Part shown: positions 51,540 through 60,104 of the stretch, one piece after another
Position numbering within the stretch: position 1 is the first letter of the stretch
Layout of the letters: each line of letters begins with the position of its first letter
Source: Eubacteriales bacterium
Lineage (GTDB): Bacteria; Bacillota; Clostridia; Oscillospirales; Butyricicoccaceae
Length of the DNA: 64,000 nt
Assembly (NCBI GenBank): GCA_030539335.1
Contig: JAUNSG010000002.1
Span: 62,001-126,000, forward strand
Direction: 5' to 3'
The notes under the pieces: generated by a model
Told to the model about the DNA's origin: nothing
Seen by the model: only the letters and a program-made list of their open reading frames with translations
The model's database searches: none
Program-made: the position numbers and the translations under genes

Positions 51540-53004
51540 GTTCACCTATCCCACTTTCAAAAATATTTTTTTCTATGGTATCCGGCGTTTCAATCGGATA
51601 GTTTCCGGAGAAACAGCCGTTGCAGAAGCCGCATTTTGCACCCACTGCAATTTTATTTGTCGCCTCAATGGACAGATAGCCCAGAGAGTCTACACCAATG
51701 ATATCGCGGATCTCCTCCACCGTGCGGTTATGTGCAATCAGGAATTCCCGATCCGGCACATCGGTGCCGAAAAAGCACGGATGCAGGAACGGCGGCGCGG
51801 AAATGCGCATGTGCACTTCCTTTGCGCCCGCATCGCGCAGGATCTTGACCAGACGCGCGCAGGTCGTACCGCGCACAATCGAATCATCCACCATGATAAC
51901 GCGCTTGCCTTCTACGGCGGAGCGCAGGGCGTTCAGCTTCATGCGGACCGCACGCTCGCGGTTCTTCTGTCCCGGCTGAATGAACGTACGTCCAATATAG
52001 CGGTTTTTGATCAGACCCACACCATACGGGATGCCGGATGCCTTTGCATACCCGATCGCAGCCGGAATGCCGCTGTCCGGTACGCCAATGACTACATCCG
52101 CTTCCACGGGATGCTCCTCCGCCAGATAGCGTCCGGCTTCCTGACGCGCCAGCTCAACCGAAGCGCCGTCAATCACCGAATCCGGACGGGCAAAATAGAT
52201 ATACTCAAAGACACAGGTCGTCGGGTCACACTTGATCGGATAGTGCATCGAACGCAGCTCGCCGTCCTCGACAACCACAACTTCCCCCGGTTCGACATCG
52301 CGGATAAACTCCGCGCCGATCGTATCCAGTGCGCAGGTCTCCGAGCAGAAGATATAGGACTTGCCGTTTTTGCCAATGACCAGCGGACGGAAGCCGTGCG
52401 GGTCACGCGCGGCGATCATCTTGCGCGGTGACATGACGACCAGGGAATATGCTCCCTGAATCGCGGACATGGCGTTGAGGACAGCCATCTCAATGCTGCC
52501 GCACTTGAGACGCTCCTGTACGATCGTGTAGGCCAGGACCTCGGTATCCGACGAGGAATTGAAGATTCCACCGGTCAGCTCAATGCTTTTGCGGAGCTGG
52601 GCCGCATTGACCAGATTGCCGTTGTGTGCCAGCGCCAGATTGCCCTTACAGTGGGTAATGCTCAACGGCTGAGCGTTTTCGCGGCTCTGCAGTCCGGTTG
52701 TGGAGTAACGGACATGGCCGATTGCCATATTGCCCGGCATACTGTCCAGGATCTTCTGATTGAACACATCGTTGACCAGGCCGAGATCCTTATAGGTACG
52801 GATCACGCCGTCGTTGTTGACCGAAATGCCGCAGGCCTCCTGGCCGCGATGCTGCAGAGCAAACAGAGCTGCATAGGCCTCGTGCGCCGGGCTCAGACGT
52901 TCCGCATCCTCCACGTTCACATAAATGCCAAATACGCCACATTCTTCGTGTACCTTATCCGAGGCAAACGGAGAACATACGGATTTTCTCATTGTATCTT
53001 TCAT
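51532..53004 (-). CDS. purF: Amidophosphoribosyltransferase PurF
   Basis: PurF makes phosphoribosylamine from PRPP and glutamine, the first step. The 490-residue protein has a propeptide of 21 residues and then Cys22 in EECGVFGIY, the mature N-terminal nucleophile. The glutaminase domain includes GHVRYSTTG and HNGNLVN. The PRTase loop is [13 protein letters not shown]. The C-terminal CGFCNGCF cysteines bind a 4Fe-4S cluster, as in the Bacillus type. AAAAGGA precedes the ATG. Confidence 0.98.
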   Translation of the reverse strand: MKDTMRKSVCSPFASDKVHEECGVFGIYVNVEDAERLSPAHEAYAALFALQHRGQEACGISVNNDGVIRTYKDLGLVNDVFNQKILDSMPGNMAIGHVRYSTTGLQSRENAQPLSITHCKGNLALAHNGNLVNAAQLRKSIELTGGIFNSSSDTEVLAYTIVQERLKCGSIEMAVLNAMSAIQGAYSLVVMSPRKMIAARDPHGFRPLVIGKNGKSYIFCSETCALDTIGAEFIRDVEPGEVVVVEDGELRSMHYPIKCDPTTCVFEYIYFARPDSVIDGASVELARQEAGRYLAEEHPVEADVVIGVPDSGIPAAIGYAKASGIPYGVGLIKNRYIGRTFIQPGQKNRERAVRMKLNALRSAVEGKRVIMVDDSIVRGTTCARLVKILRDAGAKEVHMRISAPPFLHPCFFGTDVPDREFLIAHNRTVEEIRDIIGVDSLGYLSIEATNKIAVGAKCGFCNGCFSGNYPIETPDTIEKNIFESGIGEHG

Positions 53005-53040
53005 TGCGTTTCCTTTTTTGTATAGAGGGATTTTCGAAGA

Positions 53041-53535
53041 TTATTCTGCAAACTGTGCGCGGACAGCGGCATCCTTGGCCTCTACCTTGGCCTGCATCTC
53101 TGCCTTGAACTGGTGAAGCTTGTCACGCAGAGACGCGTCCTCCAGCGCCAGCATCTGGACAGCAAGGATCGCTGCATTGTCCGAGCCATTTACGGCTACG
53201 GTTGCCACCGGAATGCCGGAGGGCATCTGTACCATAGAGAGCAGGCTGTCCATGCCATCCATAAAAGACGACTTGATCGGAACACCGATGACCGGAAGCG
53301 TCGTGTACGCCGCCAGAACTCCGCCGAGATGCGCAGCCTTGCCCGCCGCTGCAATAATGACGCCATATCCGTCCGCTTCGGCGTTCTTTGCCAGGTTTTC
53401 TGCCGCCGCCGGGGTGCGGTGCGCGGAAATGACACGAACATCAAACGGAACGCCAAACGCACGCAGCTTTTTTACCGTTCCCTCCATGACCTTGAGGTCA
53501 CTGTCAGAACCCATAACAATACATACTTTTTTCAT
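53041..53535 (-). CDS. purE: N5-CAIR mutase PurE
   Basis: Class I PurE moves the carboxyl group of N5-CAIR. The 164-residue protein has GSDSDLKVM, the ISAHRTP substrate motif and IAAAGKAAHLGGVLAAYTTLPVIGVP, the family core. It is the first gene of the operon purE-F-M-N-O-H-D. No purK is seen in the window. A 260-base leader with a promoter lies upstream. Confidence 0.97.
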   Translation of the reverse strand: MKKVCIVMGSDSDLKVMEGTVKKLRAFGVPFDVRVISAHRTPAAAENLAKNAEADGYGVIIAAAGKAAHLGGVLAAYTTLPVIGVPIKSSFMDGMDSLLSMVQMPSGIPVATVAVNGSDNAAILAVQMLALEDASLRDKLHQFKAEMQAKVEAKDAAVRAQFAE

Positions 53536-53608
53536 GATTGATCCTCCTGTTGCCTTGGTTCATCACGATAATCGACTTCACCATAAATGAAATCATAGAA
53601 AGCAAAAC

Positions 53609-53644
53609 ACAGGACACCGTCTATTTGCATACACGATGTCCTGT
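53609..53644 (-). terminator. Leader hairpin upstream of purE, possible attenuator
   Basis: ACAGGACATCG pairs with CGGTGTCCTGT (one G-U) with a 14-base loop, followed by GTTTTGCTTTC on the minus strand. It lies between a short leader frame and purE. Confidence 0.6.
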
Positions 53645-53648
53645 CAAT

Positions 53649-53753
53649 TTATGCAGGTATATGATTTCCCACAGCAAAAAAGCTGCACCGGTGCCCGGAA
53701 ACGAAGCCGCTCGGATGACAGTATGTCGTCTGGCAAAAACCGTAATTCTTCAT
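53649..53753 (-). CDS. Putative 34-residue leader peptide of the pur operon
   Basis: A short frame starting MKNYGFCQTTYCHPSGFVSG and continuing HRCSFFAVGNHIPA has AAAGGAG nine bases before its ATG and lies in the leader of purE. It contains three Cys and no codon run for one amino acid. It ends just before a terminator-like hairpin. It may be a leader peptide, a small protein or a chance frame. Confidence 0.35.
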   Translation of the reverse strand: MKNYGFCQTTYCHPSGFVSGHRCSFFAVGNHIPA

Positions 53754-53804
53754 CACAGTAATCTCCTTTCCGCATTCACCTTTGAAACGGGAAACCTTAT
53801 CCTT

Positions 53805-53833
53805 ATTTTATATCAGCGTCGGAGGAATGACAA
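53805..53833 (-). promoter_or_regulatory. Promoter of the pur operon
   Basis: Minus-strand TTGTCA, 17 bases and TAAAAT, giving a leader of about 260 bases before purE. No PurR or riboswitch consensus is evident. Confidence 0.6.
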
Positions 53834-53914
53834 GCCATTTTCTACGCCAACCATCAAAATTGTGAACTATGAACGGCTCATGTCAGTCGACTTCTTCATC
53901 TTTTGTGGTTTTTT

Positions 53915-55360
53915 TCAAAGAAATTTTTGATCAATCGCGCTTTCTCCATCGTCCTTCCCACCCAAAAGGGGAAGCCGTCCAACGGGACAGCCACATTGCC
54001 TGGCAAGGGCCGCCATCCGGCTGTCCGCTCCATCACACAAATACCGCTCCGCCCGCTTGAGCGCCGCCGCCGCTTTCGCCGGCTTGCAGGCGCGAACGCG
54101 GTAGCGCAGGCGCGCCCCGGCCGGATCGTCACACACCAGCCAGACCGGCCGCTCGGCATCCTCTTTCCGCAGAACAGCGATTTGCTCTTCCGTCCGCTCC
54201 CCCTCGCACAGCACCACACCATCCCGCATTTTTGTGCGGCGGGCAAATTTGTCCAGCGCGCGCTGATAATTCTGCTCCTGCCTGCGGCGCATCGCGTCGA
54301 TGGAATACCGCTCCACGGCACGCGCAAGCTGTTTTTCTGCAAAGCAGCGGCGTCTGTCCGCATCCCCTGCCAGCGAAATCAATGCCCTGGCCAGCGCCGC
54401 ATCATCGCGCGGCTGGAAGACATAGCCGGTCTCTCCATCCGAAATCAGCTCGGCCATGCCGCCGACATCCGAGCAGACCGGAACACAGCCCTCGCGGATG
54501 CCCTCTAAGATCGAATATGGAAATGTCTCAGACAGGGAGGTCAGCAGTGTGATGTCCATTGCGGCAAAGAATGGGGCGATCTCCGTCACCCAGCCGCAAA
54601 AAACCACCTTATCCGCTATGCCAAGCGCTTGCGTCTGTCGGCGCAGCTTTTCCTCATCCTCCCCGGTTCCCGCGAGAAACAGCCGGAGCTGCGGTTTTTC
54701 TTTCACAGCCTGTGCAAAACCGCGAATCGCCGTCGCGATGTCCTTGACCGCGGTCAGCCGCGCCGCCAGCCCGCACAATACCATGGAATCGTCCACGTCT
54801 GCACCGTATTTTTCGCGGCAATATGCCGTCCGATCCACATCCGACATGCGATTGCGAAAATCCATACCGTTATAAATCGTAAACAGGCTCTCCGGATCAA
54901 ACCCACGCGAAATCAGGGTCTGCGCCATCCGGTCGGCAACCGCCTGATAGTAATCCAATTTGCGCAGAGAAACCGCATTGACCGAGCCCAGCGTGTACTG
55001 CTTGAGCGGATTGCCCAGATAGTCCAGCTTATAGTCCGAATGCATTGTGGTCATCACCGGCAGTTCCCGCTTGGCACGCACCATGGCGCCGATCATGTTC
55101 GCCCGTCCGCCGTGACAGTGGATCAGATCCGGCGAAAAGCGGTCGATCAATCGGAGCACCGCATTGCGCGCCGCGATGGGATTGTTCGACAGCACCAGTT
55201 CCACACGAATGCCCTCTGCCCGCATCTCCTGTGGAAATGGGCCGTCCCGGAAACTGACCATACAAATCTCATGATACTTGTCCAGTTCCCGCACCAGGGA
55301 AAAGATATGTGTCTTTGCACCGCCGACATCGCCGCCGCCCATCATTTGCAGGATTTTCAT
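53915..55360 (-). CDS. Glycosyltransferase family 4 protein
   Basis: The 481-residue protein has a GT4 (GT-B fold) layout. The N-terminal GGGDVGGAKTHIFSLV loop leads into an acceptor domain. The C-terminal donor domain has GLAARLTAVKDI, LFLAGTGEDEEKLR and SLSETFPYSILEGIREGCVPV, where Glu residues match the EX7E motif that holds the nucleotide sugar. An extra C-terminal part (residues 380-481) is Arg/Ala/Cys-rich and unlike the core. It may build a cell-wall or capsular glycan. Its promoter (TTGGCG, 17 bases, TATAAT) is at 55392-55420. Confidence 0.9.
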   Translation of the reverse strand: MKILQMMGGGDVGGAKTHIFSLVRELDKYHEICMVSFRDGPFPQEMRAEGIRVELVLSNNPIAARNAVLRLIDRFSPDLIHCHGGRANMIGAMVRAKRELPVMTTMHSDYKLDYLGNPLKQYTLGSVNAVSLRKLDYYQAVADRMAQTLISRGFDPESLFTIYNGMDFRNRMSDVDRTAYCREKYGADVDDSMVLCGLAARLTAVKDIATAIRGFAQAVKEKPQLRLFLAGTGEDEEKLRRQTQALGIADKVVFCGWVTEIAPFFAAMDITLLTSLSETFPYSILEGIREGCVPVCSDVGGMAELISDGETGYVFQPRDDAALARALISLAGDADRRRCFAEKQLARAVERYSIDAMRRRQEQNYQRALDKFARRTKMRDGVVLCEGERTEEQIAVLRKEDAERPVWLVCDDPAGARLRYRVRACKPAKAAAALKRAERYLCDGADSRMAALARQCGCPVGRLPLLGGKDDGESAIDQKFL

Positions 55361-55391
55361 CGCTGATCCCTCCGCCCGTTATTGTATTCTC

Positions 55392-55420
55392 ATTATACAC
55401 GATTTGCCGGTAATCGCCAA
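55392..55420 (-). promoter_or_regulatory. Promoter of the glycosyltransferase gene
   Basis: Minus-strand TTGGCG, 17 bases and TATAAT lie about 32 bases before the start. Confidence 0.75.
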
Positions 55421-55436
55421 ATCTTTCGCGGAAAAA

Positions 55437-55465
55437 TTGCCCTCCCACCGAAAGTATGGTACACT
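55437..55465 (+). promoter_or_regulatory. Promoter of the 55.5-kb gene
   Basis: TTGCCC, 17 bases and TACACT with extended TGG lie about 36 bases before the start at 55501, divergent from the glycosyltransferase promoter. Confidence 0.65.
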
Positions 55466-55500
55466 GGATACAATCTTAAACCATGTCCGGAGGTATCTGT

Positions 55501-56073
55501 ATGCAGTGGAATACCGATCTTACCACCCAGCGCATCGACTGCGCGGCTGCCGATCTGATTGATCATCTCTATGAGGCGCATTGTCCTTCCCCCTGCCGCC
55601 GAAGCGCACAGGAGGTCTGGGACTGGCTGCATGACACCTATCCCGCAGAGGATTTCCCGGCCTCCGACCCGATCTATGCCCGCACGGCGCTCTCCGTCCT
55701 GGAACTCTACCGCCCGGACGATGCGGAATACCTCCCGGTTGATCTGGAGGAACGTCTTGCCGCCGTTTCCATGTACAATCGGTCTTTGCAGCTTCGCTGT
55801 GCACAGATCACCGATACGGCGGGCGCCGCCGCTCTGTTTGCAGAGCAAAAAGAACAGTTCCTCGCCCGGACCGCCGGTTATCCCCTCACCTGGCGTCCGC
55901 GCCCCATCGTGGTGTGCATGGAACTGACGACCGGTTACCGGCTGGTGACCGGCTCCCAGCTGTTATCCGATGAACTGACCGTCCGCTATGGCGTCACACA
56001 GGAAGACATTGACGGCCGTTCGGAGGAACTGCTCGCCTATCTCCGCGCACGGCACGCATTGGATCACCGGTGA
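55501..56073 (+). CDS. Hypothetical soluble protein
   Basis: I do not recognise this 190-residue protein. It has an N-terminal helical region (MQWNTDLTTQRID) with EVWDWLHDTYP, a helix-rich centre and a strand region with RPRPIVVCMELTTGYRLVTG. No membrane segment or catalytic motif is visible. GGAGG precedes the ATG at 55501 by seven bases, better than the upstream in-frame Met. It is monocistronic between divergent and downstream promoters. Confidence 0.75.
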   Translation: MQWNTDLTTQRIDCAAADLIDHLYEAHCPSPCRRSAQEVWDWLHDTYPAEDFPASDPIYARTALSVLELYRPDDAEYLPVDLEERLAAVSMYNRSLQLRCAQITDTAGAAALFAEQKEQFLARTAGYPLTWRPRPIVVCMELTTGYRLVTGSQLLSDELTVRYGVTQEDIDGRSEELLAYLRARHALDHR

Positions 56074-56119
56074 TCTTCTTCTTTTCTTCCATTTTTTTCG
56101 GAAAATTTTCATTCTTCTC

Positions 56120-56148
56120 TTGCCAACTTTCTTAAAAAGGAGTATACT
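56120..56148 (+). promoter_or_regulatory. Promoter of aspS leader
   Basis: TTGCCA, 17 bases and TATACT give a start near 56155 and a leader of about 160 bases. Confidence 0.75.
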
Positions 56149-56235
56149 ATCGTTAATCGTTTTACACCTGCGCGTCATCGCACCGGTCGGTAAAATGATT
56201 GTTTTCCAAAAATGGAATCGGAAATTTGCAAGGAT

Positions 56236-56270
56236 GCAGACTTAACTACGTTAAGTCTGCTCTTTTTTAT
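56236..56270 (+). terminator. Leader terminator upstream of aspS
   Basis: GCAGACTTAAC pairs perfectly with GTTAAGTCTGC, a three-base loop, then TCTTTTTTATTTTT. It lies between the promoter and the synthetase gene, so it is likely an attenuator. A 16-residue frame (56195-56245) ends inside the first arm. Confidence 0.85.
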
Positions 56271-56313
56271 TTTTCGGCAATTCCTGAGATTATACGAAGC
56301 GAGGCAAACATTT

Positions 56314-57639
56314 ATGGATACGATTTCCCTTCCCAAATCCTATGTCGATGCGGTGGCGGACTGCGCTGCTCATATCGGCCAGTCGGTCACCTTCCGCGGC
56401 ACCATTCACCGTGTGCGCGATATGTCCGACTTTTCCTTCGTCATCGTCCGTGTCGATCGCGGCCTGATCCAATGTCTGGTACAGGGCGACTCCATCAGCG
56501 GCATCAACCGTTCGGATATCCGCGATGCCATGGTCGTTGAAGTGACTGGCGATGTCCAGGAAGAAGTGCGGGCGGAGAACGGCTTTGAGGTTACACTGAC
56601 CGAGCTTACCGTTCTCGCTCGTCCCTATGAAAACATGCCGGTCCCGCTGAGCAAAAAATATATGGGCATCAATCTGGAGACCAACCTGGACTACCGTCCT
56701 GTCACGCTGCGTCATCCACGCATGAAGGCGATCTTCCGCATTCAGGCGGCAATCGCCGACGGATTTGCCGAATATATGCGCACACAGGGCTTCGTTCATA
56801 TGACCTCCCCGAAGATCGTTGCGGCCGGTGCAGAGGGCGGCGCAAACATTTTCAAGCTGTCCTATTTCGGGCAGAAGGCATATCTGGCACAGTCGCCGCA
56901 GTTTTACAAGCAGTATCTCGCGTGTGTCTATGGCCGAGTCTTTGAGGTCGGTGATGTCTTCCGCGCCGAGCGCCATTCCACCTCCCGCCATCTGAACGAA
57001 TATATGGGTCTGGACTTTGAGATGGCCTATATCGATTCCATGCGCGACGTCATGGAGATGGAAACCGGCATGCTCCAGTACGTTATGGAGTTTGTCAAGA
57101 AGGAGTGCCCGCAGGAAATCGAACTGCTCGGCGCCGATATCCCGACGATTGAAACCATCCCATCGGTCACGTTCCGCGAGGCAAAGCAGATCATGCAGGA
57201 CAAATACGGTCACAAATCCAAAAACCGCTATGACTTAAACCCGGATGAAGAACAGATGCTCTGCCGCTATGCCAAAGAAACCTATGGCACGGAGTTTCTC
57301 TTTGTCACACATTTCCCGTCTGCAAAGCGTCCGTTCTATGCGATGGACGATCCGGAAGATCCCTCGGTTGCCTTCAGCTTTGATCTGCTGTTCCGCGGCC
57401 TGGAGATCACGACCGGCGGCCAGCGCATCAACGACTATGAGATGCAGCTCAAGAAAATCGAAGAGCGCGGGATGGACGCCTCCCTGTTTGAATCCTTCCT
57501 GCTGCTGCACAAGTACGGTGCGCCGCCGCACGGCGGACTCGGTATCGGTCTGGAACGTCTGACCATGCAGCTTCTTGGTCTGCACAACATCCGTGAGGCC
57601 TCGGGCTTCCCGCGCGATATGTCCCGCCTGATTCCATGA
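56314..57639 (+). CDS. aspS: Archaeal-type aspartyl-tRNA synthetase, probably nondiscriminating
   Basis: This is a 441-residue class IIb synthetase of the archaeal/eukaryal AspRS type, shorter than the bacterial AspS with its GAD insertion. It has an N-terminal OB fold, motif 2 (FRAERHSTSRHLNEYMGLDFEM) and motif 3 (GGLGIGLERLTMQLL). The amino acid pocket contains THFPSAKRPFYAM, an Asp-type signature rather than Asn. His32 in GTIHRVRD sits where archaeal nondiscriminating enzymes have His, so it may charge both tRNA-Asp and tRNA-Asn for use with GatCAB. That last point is inferred from memory of the family. GAGG precedes the ATG at 56314. Confidence 0.85.
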   Translation: MDTISLPKSYVDAVADCAAHIGQSVTFRGTIHRVRDMSDFSFVIVRVDRGLIQCLVQGDSISGINRSDIRDAMVVEVTGDVQEEVRAENGFEVTLTELTVLARPYENMPVPLSKKYMGINLETNLDYRPVTLRHPRMKAIFRIQAAIADGFAEYMRTQGFVHMTSPKIVAAGAEGGANIFKLSYFGQKAYLAQSPQFYKQYLACVYGRVFEVGDVFRAERHSTSRHLNEYMGLDFEMAYIDSMRDVMEMETGMLQYVMEFVKKECPQEIELLGADIPTIETIPSVTFREAKQIMQDKYGHKSKNRYDLNPDEEQMLCRYAKETYGTEFLFVTHFPSAKRPFYAMDDPEDPSVAFSFDLLFRGLEITTGGQRINDYEMQLKKIEERGMDASLFESFLLLHKYGAPPHGGLGIGLERLTMQLLGLHNIREASGFPRDMSRLIP

Positions 57640-57655
57640 GTACCTTTCTCTGGAC

Positions 57656-57684
57656 GAAAAAAAGACCGGCAACCGCCGGTCTTT
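57656..57684. terminator. Shared terminator of aspS and the HPr-like genes
   Basis: AAAGACCGGC pairs with GCCGGTCTTT around AACC, with T-runs on both sides. It ends aspS and the minus-strand HPr-like genes. Confidence 0.9.
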
Positions 57685-57706
57685 TTTTATGCATTGAAAT
57701 GTACGT

Positions 57707-57952
57707 TTAGTCCTCGATATCGAGATAATCGCCCAGAGCCTTGAACAGCTTCTTGACGTCGCGCGGATCCTCGTCATCCTCGATAACCAGCTCCAGCGGC
57801 TCGTTCAGGCTGAGCAGGAACATACCCAGCAGGGACTTTGCATCTACCATACCGGACTTACCATGAATCCAGATGTCGAACGGGAATTCGGTAACAATGC
57901 TGTTGATCTTCTGAATGTCTTCGGTGTTCTTTACCTTGATTGCCTTTGTCAT
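57707..57952 (-). CDS. HPr-like (Crh-like) protein, copy 1
   Basis: The 81-residue protein has an HPr-type pattern: short strand, helix (TEDIQKINSIVTEF), strand and then AKSLLGMFLLSL, which aligns with the regulatory Ser46 region of HPr (LKSIMGVMSL). Ser40 is at the Ser46 position. The His15 position is Lys and no phosphohistidine motif exists, so it cannot carry PTS phosphate. It differs from its neighbour at two residues (Lys15 versus Thr15; Arg versus His near residue 64). GGGAGG precedes the ATG at 57952. A hairpin (57992-58015) lies between the two copies. Confidence 0.85.
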   Translation of the reverse strand: MTKAIKVKNTEDIQKINSIVTEFPFDIWIHGKSGMVDAKSLLGMFLLSLNEPLELVIEDDEDPRDVKKLFKALGDYLDIED

Positions 57953-57991
57953 GATAATACCTCCCAACAAACGTGAATGTTTCCTGAATCG

Positions 57992-58015
57992 TATAAACCG
58001 GGTTCACCGTTTATA
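57992..58015 (-). other. Hairpin between the tandem HPr-like genes
   Basis: TATAAAC pairs with GTTTATA around a ten-base loop in the 68-base gap. It has no U-tract and is probably a processing or stability element that would change the ratio of the two products. Confidence 0.45.
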
Positions 58016-58020
58016 GTTAC

Positions 58021-58266
58021 TTAGTCCTCGATGTCGAGATAATCGCCCAGAGCCTTGAACAGCTTCTTGACATCATGCGGATCCTCATCATCCTCAATAA
58101 CCAGCTCCAGCGGCTCGTTCAGGCTGAGCAGGAACATACCCAGCAGGGATTTTGCATCTACCATGCCGGACTTACCATGAATCCAAATATCAAACGGAAA
58201 CTCGGTAACGATGCTGTTGATGGTCTGAATATCTTCGGTGTTCTTTACCTTAATTGCCTTCGTCAT
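58021..58266 (-). CDS. HPr-like (Crh-like) protein, copy 2
   Basis: The 81-residue protein is nearly identical to copy 1, differing only at residue 15 (Thr versus Lys) and near residue 64 (His versus Arg). It has Ser40 in AKSLLG and no His15. The unit repeat is 314 bases, so a recent tandem duplication is likely, although many codons differ silently between the copies. This copy is closer to the promoter. The acidic C-terminus (IEDDEDP, then YLDIED) differs from true HPr. AGGAGG precedes its ATG. Confidence 0.85.
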   Translation of the reverse strand: MTKAIKVKNTEDIQTINSIVTEFPFDIWIHGKSGMVDAKSLLGMFLLSLNEPLELVIEDDEDPHDVKKLFKALGDYLDIED

Positions 58267-58314
58267 AATGAATACCTCCTAACGAATTGGCCAAGATTTT
58301 TCTTTTCTGTCGCT

Positions 58315-58342
58315 ATTATAACATTCAATCCGCAATTGTAAA
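58315..58342 (-). promoter_or_regulatory. Promoter of the HPr-like gene pair
   Basis: Minus-strand TTTACA, 16 bases and TATAAT lie about 50 bases before copy 2. Confidence 0.75.
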
Positions 58343-58499
58343 TACTTTTTTTTGTTGTTTTTTGAATTTTTGAAATTTCAGCAGTATCAACGATTTTGTC
58401 TAATTTCCGCGCATTCTTTCTTATCAAAACATCAAAAAGAAAGAACCTGTTTTTTGCGATAAAACGTCGACTTTATCGTAGATTTCCACAAAAATCAAT

Positions 58500-59120
58500 T
58501 TATCGGATAAAATTTGTCATGGTTCTCGGATGGGTTTCCGGCGCATCCACGGTACCCTTCCCGTTTTCAATCAGCCGAACCAGCCATGCAATATTGCGTC
58601 CGAGTTTTGCCATGACCTCCACACCTTCGGTATCCTGCTGCACCTCACCCGGATTGAGTCCGTGTGCCGCCTGCCAGTAATCCGATGTGGCAATGACCAT
58701 CTCCATCGTGTTCAGATACGCATTGAGCTGCTGATAGGTTTCCAATCCGCCTGACCGGCGCAGTGTGACCAGCGCCGCACCGACTTTGTGGTGCAGTTTA
58801 TTTCCCGCCGCGAGAAAGGCGCGGTCAAGGAAACATTTCATGCCGCCTGCAATGCCGCCATAATAAACCGGCGAGGCCAGAATGACGCCGTCTGCCTCCA
58901 CCATCTTATCAATCCACTCATTTACCGGATCCTTCTGCACACAATGGCCGCTTCCCGTATCCAGACAGTGATAACATGCCATACATCCCTTTGCCTTATT
59001 TCCAACCGAAATAATTTCCATCTCAATGCCCTGCGCATTCAGCTCTTTTTCTACAATCCGCAGACATTGTTCCGTGTTTCCTCCCTTTCGCGGGCTTCCG
59101 TTAAACGCAACTACTTTCAT
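58500..59120 (-). CDS. Flavodoxin-fold NAD(P)H oxidoreductase, iron-sulfur-flavoprotein type
   Basis: The 206-residue protein starts KVVAFNGSPRKGGNTEQCL, an FMN phosphate loop. It has a compact cysteine cluster CMACYHCLDTGSGHC (Cys-x2-Cys-x2-Cys-x7-Cys), as in iron-sulfur flavoproteins, then SPVYYGGIAGGMKCFLDRAF, the flavin ring-binding segment. It may shuttle electrons to or from ferredoxin or reduce quinones or nitro compounds. Partners are unknown. It is preceded by the yihY gene on the same strand, 12 bases away, and may be co-transcribed with it. Confidence 0.9.
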   Translation of the reverse strand: MKVVAFNGSPRKGGNTEQCLRIVEKELNAQGIEMEIISVGNKAKGCMACYHCLDTGSGHCVQKDPVNEWIDKMVEADGVILASPVYYGGIAGGMKCFLDRAFLAAGNKLHHKVGAALVTLRRSGGLETYQQLNAYLNTMEMVIATSDYWQAAHGLNPGEVQQDTEGVEVMAKLGRNIAWLVRLIENGKGTVDAPETHPRTMTNFIR

Positions 59121-59132
59121 ACAATCCTCTCC

Positions 59133-60104
59133 TTATGTTCGTTTTTTCTTCTCCTTACGGCGCAGCATACGCAGCTGGCTCTTATAAATAAAATCCCGTC
59201 TGCGTCTCTGCATCGTAATATAATTGACAATGAACCCCAGCAAAATAACAATGCAGCTCATATACATCCAAAGCAGCAGTACCATAATCGCGCTGATCGA
59301 ACCATAAAGGACATCATAACGGCCGAAATTGTTGAAATAAATGGAAAAGACCACGGTGCACACAATCCATGCGCATAGAATAAAGATCGTGCCTGGCAAT
59401 ACGTCGCGCCACTTCATCTTACAGTTCGGCATCCAATAGCACAGCAGAAGCATGAACAAAAAGACAAAGCCAAATGCAATCAAAATGCGTCCGTTGCGCA
59501 GCAATACGATCACCCAAGACGGAAGCGCCAGAAAACTGGTCAGCAATTCGGTAATGCCGCGCCCCAGCCAGATCAGCACAAAGCTCAACATCAGGACAAA
59601 GACCAGACCCGCTGCGGTTGCAATCTCAAACAAAAATTGCCGCATGCCGCCGCGCGCGTCCGGAACGCCATAGATGCTGTTGACATGCTGCATGAGGGAA
59701 CTCATGGTCCGGCTCATAAAGTAGATCGCGAACAGACTAAAAAAAACAATCTGCCAATAGCGCGGATGTACTTGATAATCTCCCAGATAGCGGGTCAAGG
59801 TCGGAAGCAGCAGCTTTTGCACATCCGACGGCAGCAGAACCATCACTTTCAGCAGTGTCTTTGTGGAAAAATCCGTCAGGGAAAGCAACAGGCTGACCAA
59901 AGCCAGAAGGGGGAAAATGGAGAACAGAAGATAATAGGACAGCTCCGCCGAGGCGCGTGTCAGCTTATCCGCAAAAAAGTGGCGCAGCATTTCCATGCCA
60001 TACCAGCAGACCGTATTCTTCCGTTTCACCCGCTCGGCCCACTCACCAAAATCGCGTTCTTTCGATTTTGGAGCCGGCTTCTTCTGGCGTGCTTCACGCT
60101 TCAT
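59133..60104 (-). CDS. YihY/BrkB-type membrane protein
   Basis: The 323-residue protein has six membrane segments and the YihY/UPF0761 pattern: RASAELSYYLLFSIFPLLALVSLLL near the start, GVPDARGGMRQFLF in the middle and DVLYGSISAIMVLLLWMYMSCIVILLGF near the end. Function is unproven; older ribonuclease BN labels are not supported. It overlaps the methyltransferase gene by four bases (ATGA), so the two are translationally coupled. Confidence 0.9.
   Translation of the reverse strand: MKREARQKKPAPKSKERDFGEWAERVKRKNTVCWYGMEMLRHFFADKLTRASAELSYYLLFSIFPLLALVSLLLSLTDFSTKTLLKVMVLLPSDVQKLLLPTLTRYLGDYQVHPRYWQIVFFSLFAIYFMSRTMSSLMQHVNSIYGVPDARGGMRQFLFEIATAAGLVFVLMLSFVLIWLGRGITELLTSFLALPSWVIVLLRNGRILIAFGFVFLFMLLLCYWMPNCKMKWRDVLPGTIFILCAWIVCTVVFSIYFNNFGRYDVLYGSISAIMVLLLWMYMSCIVILLGFIVNYITMQRRRRDFIYKSQLRMLRRKEKKKRT

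Noticed and set aside
53660..53760. A guanine-riboswitch-like string (GTTTCCGGGCACCGG) in the pur leader
   Set aside because: The flanking core (TATAA, GGATATGG, TAC before CGGGC) is absent; the likeness is limited to a few bases.
58440..58499. A hairpin (CGATAAA/TTTATCG) after the flavodoxin-like gene
   Set aside because: No U-tract follows on either strand, so it was not called a terminator.
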